Assembly (NCBI GenBank): GCA_030684775.1 | Contig: JAUXXW010000055.1 | Location: forward strand, 1 to 45,192 | Length of the DNA: 45,192 bases | Direction of reading: 5' to 3' | DNA from: Pseudomonadota bacterium | GTDB lineage: Bacteria; Pseudomonadota; Gammaproteobacteria; Burkholderiales; Thiobacillaceae | In this document: in pieces, positions 24,209 through 32,613 of the stretch | Position numbering within the stretch: the stretch's first letter is position 1 | Layout: each line of letters begins with the position of its first letter | Position numbers and translations under genes: made by a program | Notes under the pieces: model-generated | Databases searched by the model: none | What the model was told of the DNA's origin: nothing | What the model saw: only the letters and a program-made list of their open reading frames with translations

Positions 24209-25159
24209 CTACCGGATGGGCTGAAGCTCGTCCCTCGGCGCCAGGGCATAAGCGCGGCCGTCGCGCCCCGCCCATTCCCGCGCCAGTGCCTCCAGCCGGG
24301 CGAACTCTGCGACCGGCATCCGCTGGCGCTTTTCCTGACAGGGGTTGCACTGGCCGAAGCGCTCACAGGGTATCCAGTCCCGGTTGATTTCGGCGAAATT
24401 CGCGGCGCGGGCGCGAGTCAGCAAGTTGGCCCTGGCTTCGAGCCGCAGGTACATCTTGGAGAAGCAGTCGTACACGTCGCCGTTGGGGGCGATAACTATG
24501 TGGCCGGGGTCGCACAGCACCCGCCGTTGCAACAGGAAAGCGCTTTGCAAGTATTCCTCGGGTAGGTCAGTGCGTCCAAAATCGACTTCCAGCCCCAGGC
24601 CGGCCATGGCGGTGGCCACGGTCTCCTGCTCCGTGATCGCCGTCGCGCCGTTGTCGCGGGCCATGACGTTGACCACGATGCGCCGGCAAATCCCCGCCTC
24701 GCGCAGCTTCGCCACCCGCACCGCGTAGCTGTCCGGCGCGTGGTATTCGGGGTGGTAGGACAGGTAACACGACTCGATCCGCCGGCTGCCGCGACCTAGC
24801 GCGTCGGCGAAGACATCGACATCGAAGTCGAGATTGGAATTGACCTTGACGGCATAGCCTTCCAGACCCTTGAGGATGTCCGCGAAGCCGCGGTGCAGCG
24901 TCGGCTCGCCGCCGGTGAAAATGAGGTAGTCGGGACGATTGGCGACGCCGTTGAGGGCGCGTATCCACTCGTCCGGAGCCAGCATCGGGAAGCCTATCCG
25001 GCTGCGCTGGCCCCGCACCTGATACATGGTCCGGTCGAAGGTGCAGTAGGCGCAGTGAAAGTTGCAGGCCGTGGTCAGGGCTACATACCAAGTGCGCAGC
25101 TCCGGCAGGCGCAACGGCTCAGCAGGGTGAGGAGTATCGGGTGTGGATGCGGGTTTCAT
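24209..25159 (-). CDS. Radical SAM protein with SPASM/twitch-like C-terminal cysteines
   Basis: A 316-residue enzyme. The CX3CX2C cluster-binding motif is C32-NFH-C36-AY-C39 in LTTACNFHCAYCTFDRTMYQ, followed by the GGEP motif (LIFTGGEPTLHRGF) for S-adenosylmethionine. The C-terminal part has CDPGHIVIAPNGDVYDC and a C265/C271/C274 group (WIPCERFGQCNPC), as in SPASM or twitch auxiliary-cluster domains. Such enzymes carry out radical chemistry on peptides, sugars or nucleotides. It leads the minus-strand cluster of glycosyltransferases, so a sugar or lipid-linked intermediate is a plausible substrate; a peptide is the alternative. The ATG at 25159 was chosen because the preceding 50 codons lack family character. 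The binding-site residues are seen; the reaction is unknown. Confidence 0.88.
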   Translation of the reverse strand: MKPASTPDTPHPAEPLRLPELRTWYVALTTACNFHCAYCTFDRTMYQVRGQRSRIGFPMLAPDEWIRALNGVANRPDYLIFTGGEPTLHRGFADILKGLEGYAVKVNSNLDFDVDVFADALGRGSRRIESCYLSYHPEYHAPDSYAVRVAKLREAGICRRIVVNVMARDNGATAITEQETVATAMAGLGLEVDFGRTDLPEEYLQSAFLLQRRVLCDPGHIVIAPNGDVYDCFSKMYLRLEARANLLTRARAANFAEINRDWIPCERFGQCNPCQEKRQRMPVAEFARLEALAREWAGRDGRAYALAPRDELQPIR

Positions 25160-25510
25160 GCGGGAGTCTCCATGAGCGACGACGGATGGCCGTGCCGGGG
25201 AAATTGCCGAATGAGGCCGCCGTATGGGATTCAGTATCCATTCTTCGCCGCCAGATGAACAAGCTCCGGCCCATAGTGGGGGGCGCTCAACTTGCATGAG
25301 GGATTTCATCTTGGCCTACATGAATCGGGCCTGCCTTCCGCTGTAATTTCAGAGGGGCAGGTGTCTCGGGGGATATTGGCACGGGGGGGCAGCGCTCGAA
25401 ATAAGTTTGCTCGACAGGTGCGCCAGCGAACGGAGCAATGCTAAAAAGAGGAAGACAGTGAGTTCGAGTAATCCACCGTGAACACGGTACAACCCGCAAT
25501 GGAGAAAAGT
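25160..25510. other. Divergent intergenic region, glycan cluster versus yqjD operon
   Basis: About 350 bases with no gene. It must hold the divergent promoters of the radical SAM gene (minus) and the yqjD-like gene (plus). A weak minus-strand candidate is TTGTTC (25257-25262), 18 bp, GATACT (25233-25238); I do not consider it firm. No convincing plus-strand promoter was found. GGAG at 25501-25504 is the Shine-Dalgarno for 25511. Confidence 0.4.
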
Positions 25511-25825
25511 ATGGAAAAGCTCGCTAATGAAGTCACCAAAGAACAATTGCTCGCTGATTTCAGCGTTGTGGTAGCGGATGCGGAAGCGTTGCTCAAAGCG
25601 ACCGCCAATCAGGGCGGCGAGAAGCTGGCCGAGGTGCGCGCCAAGGCGGAAGAGTCCTTGCGGATCATGAAGGACAGGATGGTCGACGCGCAGGAGGCTC
25701 TGGTGGTCAAAACCAAAGCGGCGGCCAAGGCGACCGACGTTTATGTCCATGAGAATCCCTGGAATGCCGTCGGCGCCGCCGCCGCGCTTGGCTTGCTGAT
25801 CGGTTTTCTCATCGGCCGCCGCTAG
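25511..25825 (+). CDS. YqjD/ElaB-family (DUF883) ribosome/membrane-associated protein
   Basis: A 104-residue protein: a long amphipathic helical region rich in Ala, Glu and Lys (LADFSVVVADAEALLKATAN..., AEVRAKAEESLRIMKDRM), then the family signature VHENPWNAVGAAAALGLLIGFLIGRR, a single C-terminal membrane segment with a glycine zipper and an arginine end. E. coli YqjD and ElaB attach to the inner membrane and bind ribosomes in stationary phase. The start at 25511 was chosen over GTG 25478 and ATG 25499 because GGAG lies six bases before it and the length then matches the family (~100 residues). First gene of a three-gene unit. Confidence 0.9.
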   Translation: MEKLANEVTKEQLLADFSVVVADAEALLKATANQGGEKLAEVRAKAEESLRIMKDRMVDAQEALVVKTKAAAKATDVYVHENPWNAVGAAAALGLLIGFLIGRR

Positions 25826-25834
25826 GCACACGCC

Positions 25835-26227
25835 ATGCCTGAGAAAACACCCGGCGCGGGCAAGGGGTTGCTTGAGTCCCTGACCGCGCTGGCGGCAACA
25901 CTGGTTGCCATCGCCTATACGCGTCTCGATCTGTTGTCCTCGGACCTGGAGGAGGAGCGGGCGCATTTGTTCTCGCTGTTGCTGTTGGCGCTGGTCTCCC
26001 TGTTTTGCCTCGGGGTGGGGGTGTTGCTGGCAACACTGCTGCTGGTGGTTGCCTTCTGGGACACCCATCGCCTCCTGGTCCTGGCAACGCTTGCCGGATT
26101 GTTCCTGGCGTCTGGCGCTGCCGCGTGGGGATTCGCCGTCCACAAAGCGAGAACCAAGCCGAGGCTCTTCGCCGCGAGCATGTCGGAGTTATTGAAAGAC
26201 CGGCAGCAACTCGTTTCCCGTTCATGA
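25835..26227 (+). CDS. YqjE-like / phage holin superfamily III membrane protein
   Basis: A 130-residue inner-membrane protein. After a short polar start it has an amphipathic segment (LESLTALAATLVAIAYTRLDLLSSDLEEER) and two transmembrane helices (LLLALVSLFCLGVGVLLATLL and LLVLATLAGLFLASGAAAWG) joined by a tight turn, then a basic tail. This is the YqjE layout. It follows the yqjD-like gene by nine bases and its stop overlaps the next start (ATGA), so the three genes are co-translated. Function in E. coli is poorly defined; membrane stress or stationary-phase adaptation is the usual guess. Confidence 0.85.
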   Translation: MPEKTPGAGKGLLESLTALAATLVAIAYTRLDLLSSDLEEERAHLFSLLLLALVSLFCLGVGVLLATLLLVVAFWDTHRLLVLATLAGLFLASGAAAWGFAVHKARTKPRLFAASMSELLKDRQQLVSRS

Positions 26228-26502
26228 GAAAAAACCTGGCGCAGCTGGCCGAACGGCGTGAACACCTGGTTGCGCGGGCCGCGGCGCAACGAACCGTGCT
26301 GGCGGAAAGCATCGAGCCGTGGCGCGCGCCCCTGGCCTGGGCTGACCGAGGGCTTGCCATGCTGAGCGTGCTCAAGCGTCATCCCGTCTGGATAGTCGGC
26401 GGTGTCGCCGCGTTTGCGTCGTTGCGGATTGATCGCGCCGGGAAATGGCTGCGGCGTGGTTGGGTCACCTGGCAGGTCGTGCAAAAACTGCGCGGCAGGT
26501 AA
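26224..26502 (+). CDS. YqjK-like small protein
   Basis: A 92-residue basic protein. It opens MRKNLAQLAERREHLVARAA, a charged helix typical of YqjK-like proteins, and has a single hydrophobic segment HPVWIVGGVAAFASLRI followed by a basic end (KWLRRGWVTWQVVQKLRGR). The ATG at 26224 overlaps the yqjE-like stop by four bases, which fixes the start. Third and last gene of the yqjDEK-like unit. Assignment rests on size, charge pattern and the conserved gene order. Confidence 0.75.
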   Translation: MRKNLAQLAERREHLVARAAAQRTVLAESIEPWRAPLAWADRGLAMLSVLKRHPVWIVGGVAAFASLRIDRAGKWLRRGWVTWQVVQKLRGR

Positions 26503-26539
26503 CCGGAGACTTGAAAACCCGGGGTAGCGGCTCGCGGCC

Positions 26540-27090
26540 TATCGGACTTTGGTTCGTCGATAGCGAAAAGCAATCCCGGCGAGGCCGGAGTTTCAGCCGA
26601 CGACTGCAAAGGTGGAGTGTGCCGTCCAGGTTGTCGTCGTCCGTTTCCGGTGGCCATTTCCATCATCTTCTTCCACCGGGGCTTCCAGCCAAGTGCTTGA
26701 TGAGGCGCAACTCAGACCGATCAACTATCCGGCGGGCTATGCTCTTCATCCATTCAGCGTGCGGAATGCTGTCGAAATAGCCAGACAGGTACGCGCCGAT
26801 GAACCGCTCGTACCGCGTCTTGCGCCCCGTGCTCTGCCCGGTAGCCGTATTGCTACGGTTGCGGAACCGCTTCAAAAAGAGGTTCCGGTACGAGCATGGC
26901 GACAGTTTGCACAACCCGGTCGCTGATCGTCGGCATCCCCAGGGGACGCGGTCTGCCCTTCGGTTTCGGTATCCAGACCCATTTGACCGCTTCAGGTTGA
27001 TCGTCTTTCTTCCTCAGCCGTTCCGCCAGTTCCCCAAGGGCCGTTGCCCATTGGAACCACCGAAACGGGAAGCAAGCCGGAACCGCTTGC
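26540..27090 (-). pseudogene. Broken group II intron reverse transcriptase (LtrA-like) fragment
   Basis: Pieces of an intron-encoded reverse transcriptase appear in order, but in different minus-strand frames. KWVWIPKPKGRPRPLGMPTI then SDRVVQTVAMLVPEPLFEAV lies at ~26990-26870 in one frame. A stop follows, then YGYRAEHGAQDAV in that frame, then GYFDSIPHAEWMKSIARRIV and DRSELRLIKHLAG in another at ~26790-26690. A blurred continuation runs toward 26540. The catalytic YADD region, maturase and intron RNA domains are not visible. It is therefore a dead 5' portion. It abuts the 3' end of nuoN (27104), so insertion or deletion here may have reshaped the operon end. Confidence 0.8.
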
Positions 27091-27103
27091 CCCCCTATCT
27101 CCG

Positions 27104-28558
27104 CTATTGCATCGACATCTGCATCGCGTAGACGCAGAGGGCAATCAACCCTTGTGGCGCAAGACCCAACAGCAGAACCGCCAAGCCATTGATCGAGAGC
27201 AGCGCGCGGCTGTCCGCCTGGCCTGAAAGTATCGGTGCGTCGGCGTGCGGGGTATCGAAGTAGAGAATCTTCACCACGCGCAGGTAATAGTAGGCGCCGA
27301 TCAGCGAGAACAGCACCGCCACCAAGGCCAGCCACAACCAGCCGGCGCCGACCAGAGCTTGCAACACGGATAGTTTGGCGTAGAAGCCGACAAAGGGAGG
27401 CAGACCCGCCATGGAGAACATCAACATGGCCATCAGCGCGGCCAGCCAGGGTTGGCGCTGGTTGAGGCCCTTGAAATCGTCCAGGCTCTCCGCTTCGTAG
27501 CCGTTCTGCGACAGGTACACGACCAGCCCGAAGGTGCCCAGGCTCATCAACACATAGACGATGGCATAGAACATGGAGACCGAGTAACCGGCGAAGGTGC
27601 CGGACAGAATACCCAACAGCATGAAGCCCATGTGCGAGATGGTGGAGTAGGCCAGCATGCGCTTGATGTTGGTCTGCATGATGGCGGCCAGGTTGCCGAT
27701 CGCCAGACTGAGCACCGCCATCACCGCCAGCATGCCCTGCCATTCCGCGACGGCGGGTTGCAGGCCATCGACCAGGATGCGCATGGTGAAGGCGAAGGCG
27801 GCCAGTTTCGGCGCGGAACCGATGAACAGGGTCACGGCGCTTGGCGCACCCTGGTAGACGTCCGGCACCCACATGTGGAAAGGGGCGACGCCCAGCTTGA
27901 AGCCGAGACCGGCGACCAGGAAGACCAGGCCGAAACTGAGCAACATGGGGTTACCGACGCCCATGTAGACGGTGGCCGCCATCTTGTTCAACTCCAGCGT
28001 GCCGGTGAGGCCGTAGAGGATGGACATGCCGTAGAGCAGGAGACCGGAGGCCAGCGCCCCCAGCACGAAATACTTCATCGCCGCCTCGGTGGCCCGGGCG
28101 TTGTCCCGATGGAAAGCCACCAGCGCGTAGAGCGACAGCGAGAGCAGTTCCAGGCCGACGTAGAGCACCAGGAAATGATTGGCCGAAATCATGACCATCA
28201 TGCCCAGGGTGGCGAACAACAACAGCACGAAGAACTCGCCCTTGAACAAGCCGCGCTCGGTCAAATAAACGCGCGAGTAGACCAGCACGGCGAAGGACGC
28301 CAGATAGGTCATGAGTTTCAGCACATCGGCCATCATGTCGTCGACGAACTGCCCGCCGAAGGCGTATTGCGGCGCGCCGGAAGCCGAGAAGAAGGTGAGC
28401 GCGGCGGCGCCGACCAGGGTCAGCAGGGTCAGCGTGTAAGACAACGTGCGCTGCTTGCTTATGACGTCGAGCAGCAAAATGGCGCAAGCCATGACCAGCA
28501 CGAAAATCTCGGGCAGGGCGGGGACGAGGTCGGAGAAGGTGAAGGTCATCGCGTGCAT
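27104..28558 (-). CDS. nuoN: NADH-quinone oxidoreductase subunit N
   Basis: A 484-residue antiporter-like membrane subunit of complex I with about 14 transmembrane helices. Typical blocks are [20 protein letters not shown] at the start, [20 protein letters not shown] (conserved Lys/Glu helix), [39 protein letters not shown] and [12 protein letters not shown]-like [20 protein letters not shown]. It takes part in proton pumping. It is the last nuo gene; its end lies beside the reverse transcriptase remnant, but the C-terminus ([15 protein letters not shown]) looks complete. ATG 28558 is six bases after the nuoM stop; ATG 28549 is an alternative. Confidence 0.95.
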   Translation of the reverse strand: MHAMTFTFSDLVPALPEIFVLVMACAILLLDVISKQRTLSYTLTLLTLVGAAALTFFSASGAPQYAFGGQFVDDMMADVLKLMTYLASFAVLVYSRVYLTERGLFKGEFFVLLLFATLGMMVMISANHFLVLYVGLELLSLSLYALVAFHRDNARATEAAMKYFVLGALASGLLLYGMSILYGLTGTLELNKMAATVYMGVGNPMLLSFGLVFLVAGLGFKLGVAPFHMWVPDVYQGAPSAVTLFIGSAPKLAAFAFTMRILVDGLQPAVAEWQGMLAVMAVLSLAIGNLAAIMQTNIKRMLAYSTISHMGFMLLGILSGTFAGYSVSMFYAIVYVLMSLGTFGLVVYLSQNGYEAESLDDFKGLNQRQPWLAALMAMLMFSMAGLPPFVGFYAKLSVLQALVGAGWLWLALVAVLFSLIGAYYYLRVVKILYFDTPHADAPILSGQADSRALLSINGLAVLLLGLAPQGLIALCVYAMQMSMQ

Positions 28559-28564
28559 GATTGG

Positions 28565-30061
28565 TCAGGGCACCAGTTTGCTGTGCGACAGATGCGCCAG
28601 CAGATTGTCCACGGAGGCGTGCATGACCTCGGTCAGGGGCAACGGGTACAAGCCCATGGCCAGCACGCAGACGGCCAGTAGCGCCAATACGATGAATTCG
28701 CGGCCGTTGATGTCCCGCATCTCCTCGACGTGGGCGTTACCGACTGGACCGAATACCACGCGCTTGTACATCCACAAGGTATAGGCGGCACCGAAGATCA
28801 GGGTGGTGGTGGCGAGGAAGGCCCACCAGAAGTTCACCTTCACGGTGGCCAGGATCACCATGAACTCGCCGACGAAGCCCGAGGTGCCAGGCAAGCCGGC
28901 ATTGGCCATCGCGAACAGCATGAAAAACGCCGCAAACATCGGCATCTTGTTGGCGACGCCGCCGTAATCGGCGATCTGGCGCGAATGCACGCGGTCGTAC
29001 ATGACGCCGACGCAGAGGAACATGGCGGCGGAGATGAAGCCGTGCGAGATCATCTGGATCAGCCCGCCCTCGATGCCCATCTGCTCGAAGATGAAGAAGC
29101 CCAGCGTCACGAAGCCCATGTGGGCGATCGACGAATAGGCGATCAGCTTCTTCATGTCCGACTGCACCAGGGCGACCAGGCCGATATAGACCACCGCAAT
29201 CAGCGACAGGGTGACCATGAAGCCGGCCAGGTAATGGCTGGCGTCCGGCGCGATCGGCATCGCGAAACGCAGGAAGCCGTAGGCGCCCACCTTCAGGGTG
29301 ATGGCCGCCAGCACCACGGAACCGCCGGTCGGCGCTTCCACGTGGGCGTCCGGCAACCAGGTATGCACCGGCCACATGGGCACTTTCACAGCGAAGGCGA
29401 AGAAGAAGGCGACGAACAACAGTATCTGCGCGGTCATCGCCAGCGGCAGCCGGTGCCAGGTGAGGATCTCGAAGCTGCCGCCGCTCTGGAAGAACAGGTA
29501 GAGCAGCGAGACCAGCATCAGCAGGGAACCGAGCAGGGTGTAGAGGAAGAACTTGATCGCCGCATAGACGCGGTTCTGGCCGCCCCACATGCCGATGATC
29601 AGGTACAGCGGGATCAGCATGGCCTCGAAGTACACGTAGAACAGGATGCCGTCGAGCGCAGAGAAGACGCCGTTGATCAGGCCGGACTGGATCAGGAAGG
29701 CCGCCATGTACTGGCCGACGCGTTCCTTGATGACCTGCCACCCGGCCAACACCACCAGGATGGTGGTGAAACTGTTGAGCAGGATGAAGGGCATGGAAAT
29801 GCCGTCGACGCCGAGGTGGTAGTTGATCTTGAACATCGGCACCCAGCGTGCCAGTTCCTCGAACTGCATCGCCGCCGTGCCGGCGTCGAAATCGGTCCAC
29901 AGGGGGATGGCGACCGCAAAGCCCAGCAGGGAACCGAGCAGGGCCAGAGTGCGCTGCCCCTCGGCGTTCTTGTCGCCACCGGTGATGAGAATGAGCACAC
30001 CAACCAGGATGGGCACCCAGATGGCAAGGCTCAACACGCCGATTCCTAATCCTTCCGTCAT
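28565..30061 (-). CDS. nuoM: NADH-quinone oxidoreductase subunit M
   Basis: A 498-residue complex I antiporter-like subunit with about 14 transmembrane helices. It shows LGVDGISMPFILLNSFTTIL, FYVYFEAMLIPLYLIIGMWG (the conserved glutamate helix), AVKVPMWPVHTWLPDAHVEA, MKKLIAYSSIAHMGFVTLGF and AGLPGTSGFVGEFMVI. It lies between nuoL (133 bp upstream, with a palindromic repeat in the gap) and nuoN (6 bp). The role is proton translocation in the membrane arm. Confidence 0.96.
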   Translation of the reverse strand: MTEGLGIGVLSLAIWVPILVGVLILITGGDKNAEGQRTLALLGSLLGFAVAIPLWTDFDAGTAAMQFEELARWVPMFKINYHLGVDGISMPFILLNSFTTILVVLAGWQVIKERVGQYMAAFLIQSGLINGVFSALDGILFYVYFEAMLIPLYLIIGMWGGQNRVYAAIKFFLYTLLGSLLMLVSLLYLFFQSGGSFEILTWHRLPLAMTAQILLFVAFFFAFAVKVPMWPVHTWLPDAHVEAPTGGSVVLAAITLKVGAYGFLRFAMPIAPDASHYLAGFMVTLSLIAVVYIGLVALVQSDMKKLIAYSSIAHMGFVTLGFFIFEQMGIEGGLIQMISHGFISAAMFLCVGVMYDRVHSRQIADYGGVANKMPMFAAFFMLFAMANAGLPGTSGFVGEFMVILATVKVNFWWAFLATTTLIFGAAYTLWMYKRVVFGPVGNAHVEEMRDINGREFIVLALLAVCVLAMGLYPLPLTEVMHASVDNLLAHLSHSKLVP

Positions 30062-30093
30062 GTCGCTTTCTTCAATGTATCAGCCGCGCCAGC

Positions 30094-30150
30094 GGCTCTC
30101 GACGCTCCCCTCGCCCCCCGGGAGAGGGGTTGGGGGTGAGGGAGGGCATG
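30094..30150. repeat. GC-rich palindromic repeat between nuoL and nuoM
   Basis: GCTCCCCTCGCCCCCCGGGA then GAGGGGTTGGGGGTGAGGGA. It is the inverse orientation of the repeats found inside genes at 13787-13832 and 19131-19172. It occupies the only sizeable gap on this side of the nuo operon (30062-30194) and may form an mRNA hairpin between the two cistrons. Confidence 0.8.
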
Positions 30151-30194
30151 GCGCGAAGGTTGCAGGTTGCGTGGCAGGTTTGTTGCCATGCCCG

Positions 30195-32207
30195 TCAGGC
30201 CCGCGCGAACATGGTGGCTAGCAGCAGCACACCGATGATCATGGCGAAGGCGTAGTGGTAGATGTAACCGGATTGGAGATGGCGCACGATGCTGGCGATC
30301 TTGCCGACCAGACGGGCGGAGCCGTTCACCACCCAGCCGTCGATCGCTTTCACGTCACCCCAGCGCCACAGGCGGCCACCCAGCATGCGGGCGCCACCGG
30401 CGAAGAACCAGTCGTTGAAGCGGTCAAAGCCGTACTTGTTCTCCAGGATCAGGTAGATCACGCTGAAGCGCTTCTTGATCGCGGCGGGAATATCGGGCCG
30501 CTTCATGTAGAAGAACCAGGACAAGCCTACGCCCGCTGCCGCCAGCAGGAACGGCAAGGTGGTCAGCGCATGCAGGGCCATCGCGGCGGCGCCGTGGAAG
30601 TGGTGCTGCAACTCGGCCATGGCGCCATGGCGCTCTGCGACCTGAATGGCATGGCCGAACCAGTCGCCGAACAACATGGGTTCGATGGCGATATAGCCGA
30701 TGATCAGCGACGGAATCGCCAACAAGATCAACGGCAGGGTCACCACCCAGGGTGTTTCATGCGGAGCGCTATGACCACCATGATGATGGCCGTGAGCGTC
30801 GCCGTTCTTGTCAGCCTCATGGTCGTGGGTGTCGTGCGCCTGCTTGAATCGTTCCTTGCCGTGGAATACCAGGAAATACATGCGGAAGGAGTAGAAGGCG
30901 GTGACGAACACGCCCAGCACCACGGCGAAGTAGGCAAAGCCGGAGCCCGGCAGAGTTGAGAACTTCACCGCCTCGATGATCGAGTCCTTGGAATAGAACC
31001 CGGACAGGAAGGGCGTGCCGATCAGCGCCAGAGAACCGACCAGCGAGGTAATCCAGGTAATCGGCATGTATTTGCGCAAGCCACCCATGTTGCGGATGTC
31101 CTGCTCGTGGTGCATAGCCATGATCACGGAACCGGCTGCCAGGAACAGCAGGGCCTTGAAGAAGGCGTGGGTCATCAGGTGGAAGATCGCCACCGAGTAG
31201 GCGGATGCGCCCAGCGCCACGGTCATATAGCCCAGTTGCGACAGGGTGGAGTAGGCCACCACCCGCTTGATGTCGTTCTGGATGATGCCGAGGAAACCCA
31301 TGAACAGCGCGGTGATGGCACCGATCACCATGACGAAGGACAGCGCGATGTCGGACAACTCGAACAGCGGCGACATCCGCGCCACCATGAAGATGCCGGC
31401 GGTCACCATGGTCGCCGCGTGGATCAGCGCGGAAATAGGCGTCGGGCCTTCCATCGAGTCGGGCAGCCAGACATGCAGCGGGAATTGCGCCGACTTGCCC
31501 ATGGCGCCGACGAACAGCAGGATGCAGATCACCGCCATCAGCGGCCAGGAATGACCCTCGATCAGGCTGATCTCCTGATTGGCCAGGTGCGGCGCCATCT
31601 GGAACACCTGCTGGTAATCGAGGCTGCCGAAATAGGCGAACACCATGCCGATGCCGAGGAGGAAGCCGAAATCGCCGACGCGGTTGACCAGGAAGGCTTT
31701 CAGGTTGGCGTAGAGCGCCGTTTCACGGGTGTACCAGAAACCGATCAGCAGATATGACACCAGGCCCACCGCTTCCCAGCCGAAGAACAACTGCAGGAAG
31801 TTGTTGCTCATCACCAGCATCAGCATGGCGAAGGTGAACAAGGAGATGTAGCTGAAGAAGCGCTGATAGCCGGGGTCGTCCGCCATGTAACCGATGGTGT
31901 AGAGATGCACCATCAACGAGACGAAGGTCACCACCAGCATCATCACGGAAGTGAGTCGGTCGATCAGGAAGCCGATTTCCAGACTCAGGTCGCCCGAGGT
32001 CAGCCAGGTGTAGACGGTGCCGTTGAAGGTATTGCCGGCCTGTACGTCCTGGAAGACCGCCAGCGACGCCAGCAGGGAAATCGCGACGCCGAGAATGGTG
32101 ACCGTGTGGGCGCCGGCGCGACCGATCTGCTTGCCGAACAGGCCGGCGATGATGGCGCCGACCAGCGGGGCAAGAGGAACGATGAGGTAAAGGGTTTTCA
32201 TGTCCAT
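30195..32207 (-). CDS. nuoL: NADH-quinone oxidoreductase subunit L
   Basis: A 670-residue membrane subunit of complex I, the distal antiporter-like protein with about 15-16 transmembrane helices and the long lateral helix at the C-terminal side. Clear blocks are GFLIDRLTSVMMLVVTFVSL, FFGWEAVGLVSYLLIGFWYT, KSAQFPLHVWLPDSMEGPTP, HAATMVTAGIFMVARMSPLF and KRVVAYSTLSQLGYMTVALG. A histidine-rich loop (HDTHDHEADKNGDAHGHHHG) follows helix ~12. The ATG at 32207 has GGAGA nine to ten bases upstream; ATG 32201 is an alternative. It starts four bases after the HEPN gene stop. Confidence 0.97.
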   Translation of the reverse strand: MDMKTLYLIVPLAPLVGAIIAGLFGKQIGRAGAHTVTILGVAISLLASLAVFQDVQAGNTFNGTVYTWLTSGDLSLEIGFLIDRLTSVMMLVVTFVSLMVHLYTIGYMADDPGYQRFFSYISLFTFAMLMLVMSNNFLQLFFGWEAVGLVSYLLIGFWYTRETALYANLKAFLVNRVGDFGFLLGIGMVFAYFGSLDYQQVFQMAPHLANQEISLIEGHSWPLMAVICILLFVGAMGKSAQFPLHVWLPDSMEGPTPISALIHAATMVTAGIFMVARMSPLFELSDIALSFVMVIGAITALFMGFLGIIQNDIKRVVAYSTLSQLGYMTVALGASAYSVAIFHLMTHAFFKALLFLAAGSVIMAMHHEQDIRNMGGLRKYMPITWITSLVGSLALIGTPFLSGFYSKDSIIEAVKFSTLPGSGFAYFAVVLGVFVTAFYSFRMYFLVFHGKERFKQAHDTHDHEADKNGDAHGHHHGGHSAPHETPWVVTLPLILLAIPSLIIGYIAIEPMLFGDWFGHAIQVAERHGAMAELQHHFHGAAAMALHALTTLPFLLAAAGVGLSWFFYMKRPDIPAAIKKRFSVIYLILENKYGFDRFNDWFFAGGARMLGGRLWRWGDVKAIDGWVVNGSARLVGKIASIVRHLQSGYIYHYAFAMIIGVLLLATMFARA

Positions 32208-32211
32208 GCGG

Positions 32212-32613
32212 TCAAATCTCCACGCCCTTCAGCGCCAATGCCGCCCTGGCCCAGGTTCTGAATTCGGCTGTCTTGTCCATGAGCCAGTCGCGCCCGACGA
32301 TCTCGATTTCTTCGTCGCCGTAGCGCATGGCGACGGCACAAGGGTTGATGGTGGATAGCGCCATGTTGTCCAAGGGTTGTGTGCCCGCCAAGCCACCCAG
32401 CTTCTTGGCCAGCGCGGACAGGTTGTGTGTACGTTCAAATGACTGACCATGCGCGGTCAACAAGGCCTTGTAGTATTTCTCGATGCACTGTTGCACATGG
32501 AAACAAACTCCAGAAATGGCAATTGTCGGGGCATCCACGATCACGAGAATAATCTCCCAATCCCGTTCCGCCGCGCGCGCCATTTCAGCCGCCTCACTCA
32601 CCGCCGGCCTCAT
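32212..32613 (-). CDS. HEPN-domain protein, partner of the adjacent nucleotidyltransferase
   Basis: A 133-residue all-helical protein of the PF05168-like HEPN type: FHVQQCIEKYYKALLTAHGQ matches the hallmark helix (..QQ..EK..KALL), and SFERTHNLSALAKKLGGL the (k/r)THdL..L helix that carries the R/H region. HEPN proteins paired with MNT nucleotidyltransferases form toxin-antitoxin-like modules, in which the HEPN partner is an RNase or RNA binder controlled by the transferase. Whether the active-site RX4-6H is functional here is uncertain. The start at 32613 overlaps the MNT gene by 20 bases and has AAGGAA upstream; ATG 32583 (123 residues) also has a usable Shine-Dalgarno. It lies inside the nuo operon, four bases before nuoL. 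Confidence 0.85.
   Translation of the reverse strand: MRPAVSEAAEMARAAERDWEIILVIVDAPTIAISGVCFHVQQCIEKYYKALLTAHGQSFERTHNLSALAKKLGGLAGTQPLDNMALSTINPCAVAMRYGDEEIEIVGRDWLMDKTAEFRTWARAALALKGVEI

Noticed and set aside
15198-25159. Mycothiol or bacillithiol pathway
   Set aside because: GT4 plus PIG-L fits the first two steps, but no cysteine ligase (MshC/BshC) or acetyltransferase is present, and the fusion sizes are far beyond those enzymes.
26799-27131. A 110-codon plus-strand frame at 26.8-27.1 kb
   Set aside because: It runs antisense to the reverse transcriptase remnant and overlaps the nuoN end; no family character.
28730-30049. Long His/Gln/Asp-rich plus-strand frames opposite the nuo genes
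   Set aside because: They are shadows of transmembrane-helix coding on the other strand, with no start signals or family features.
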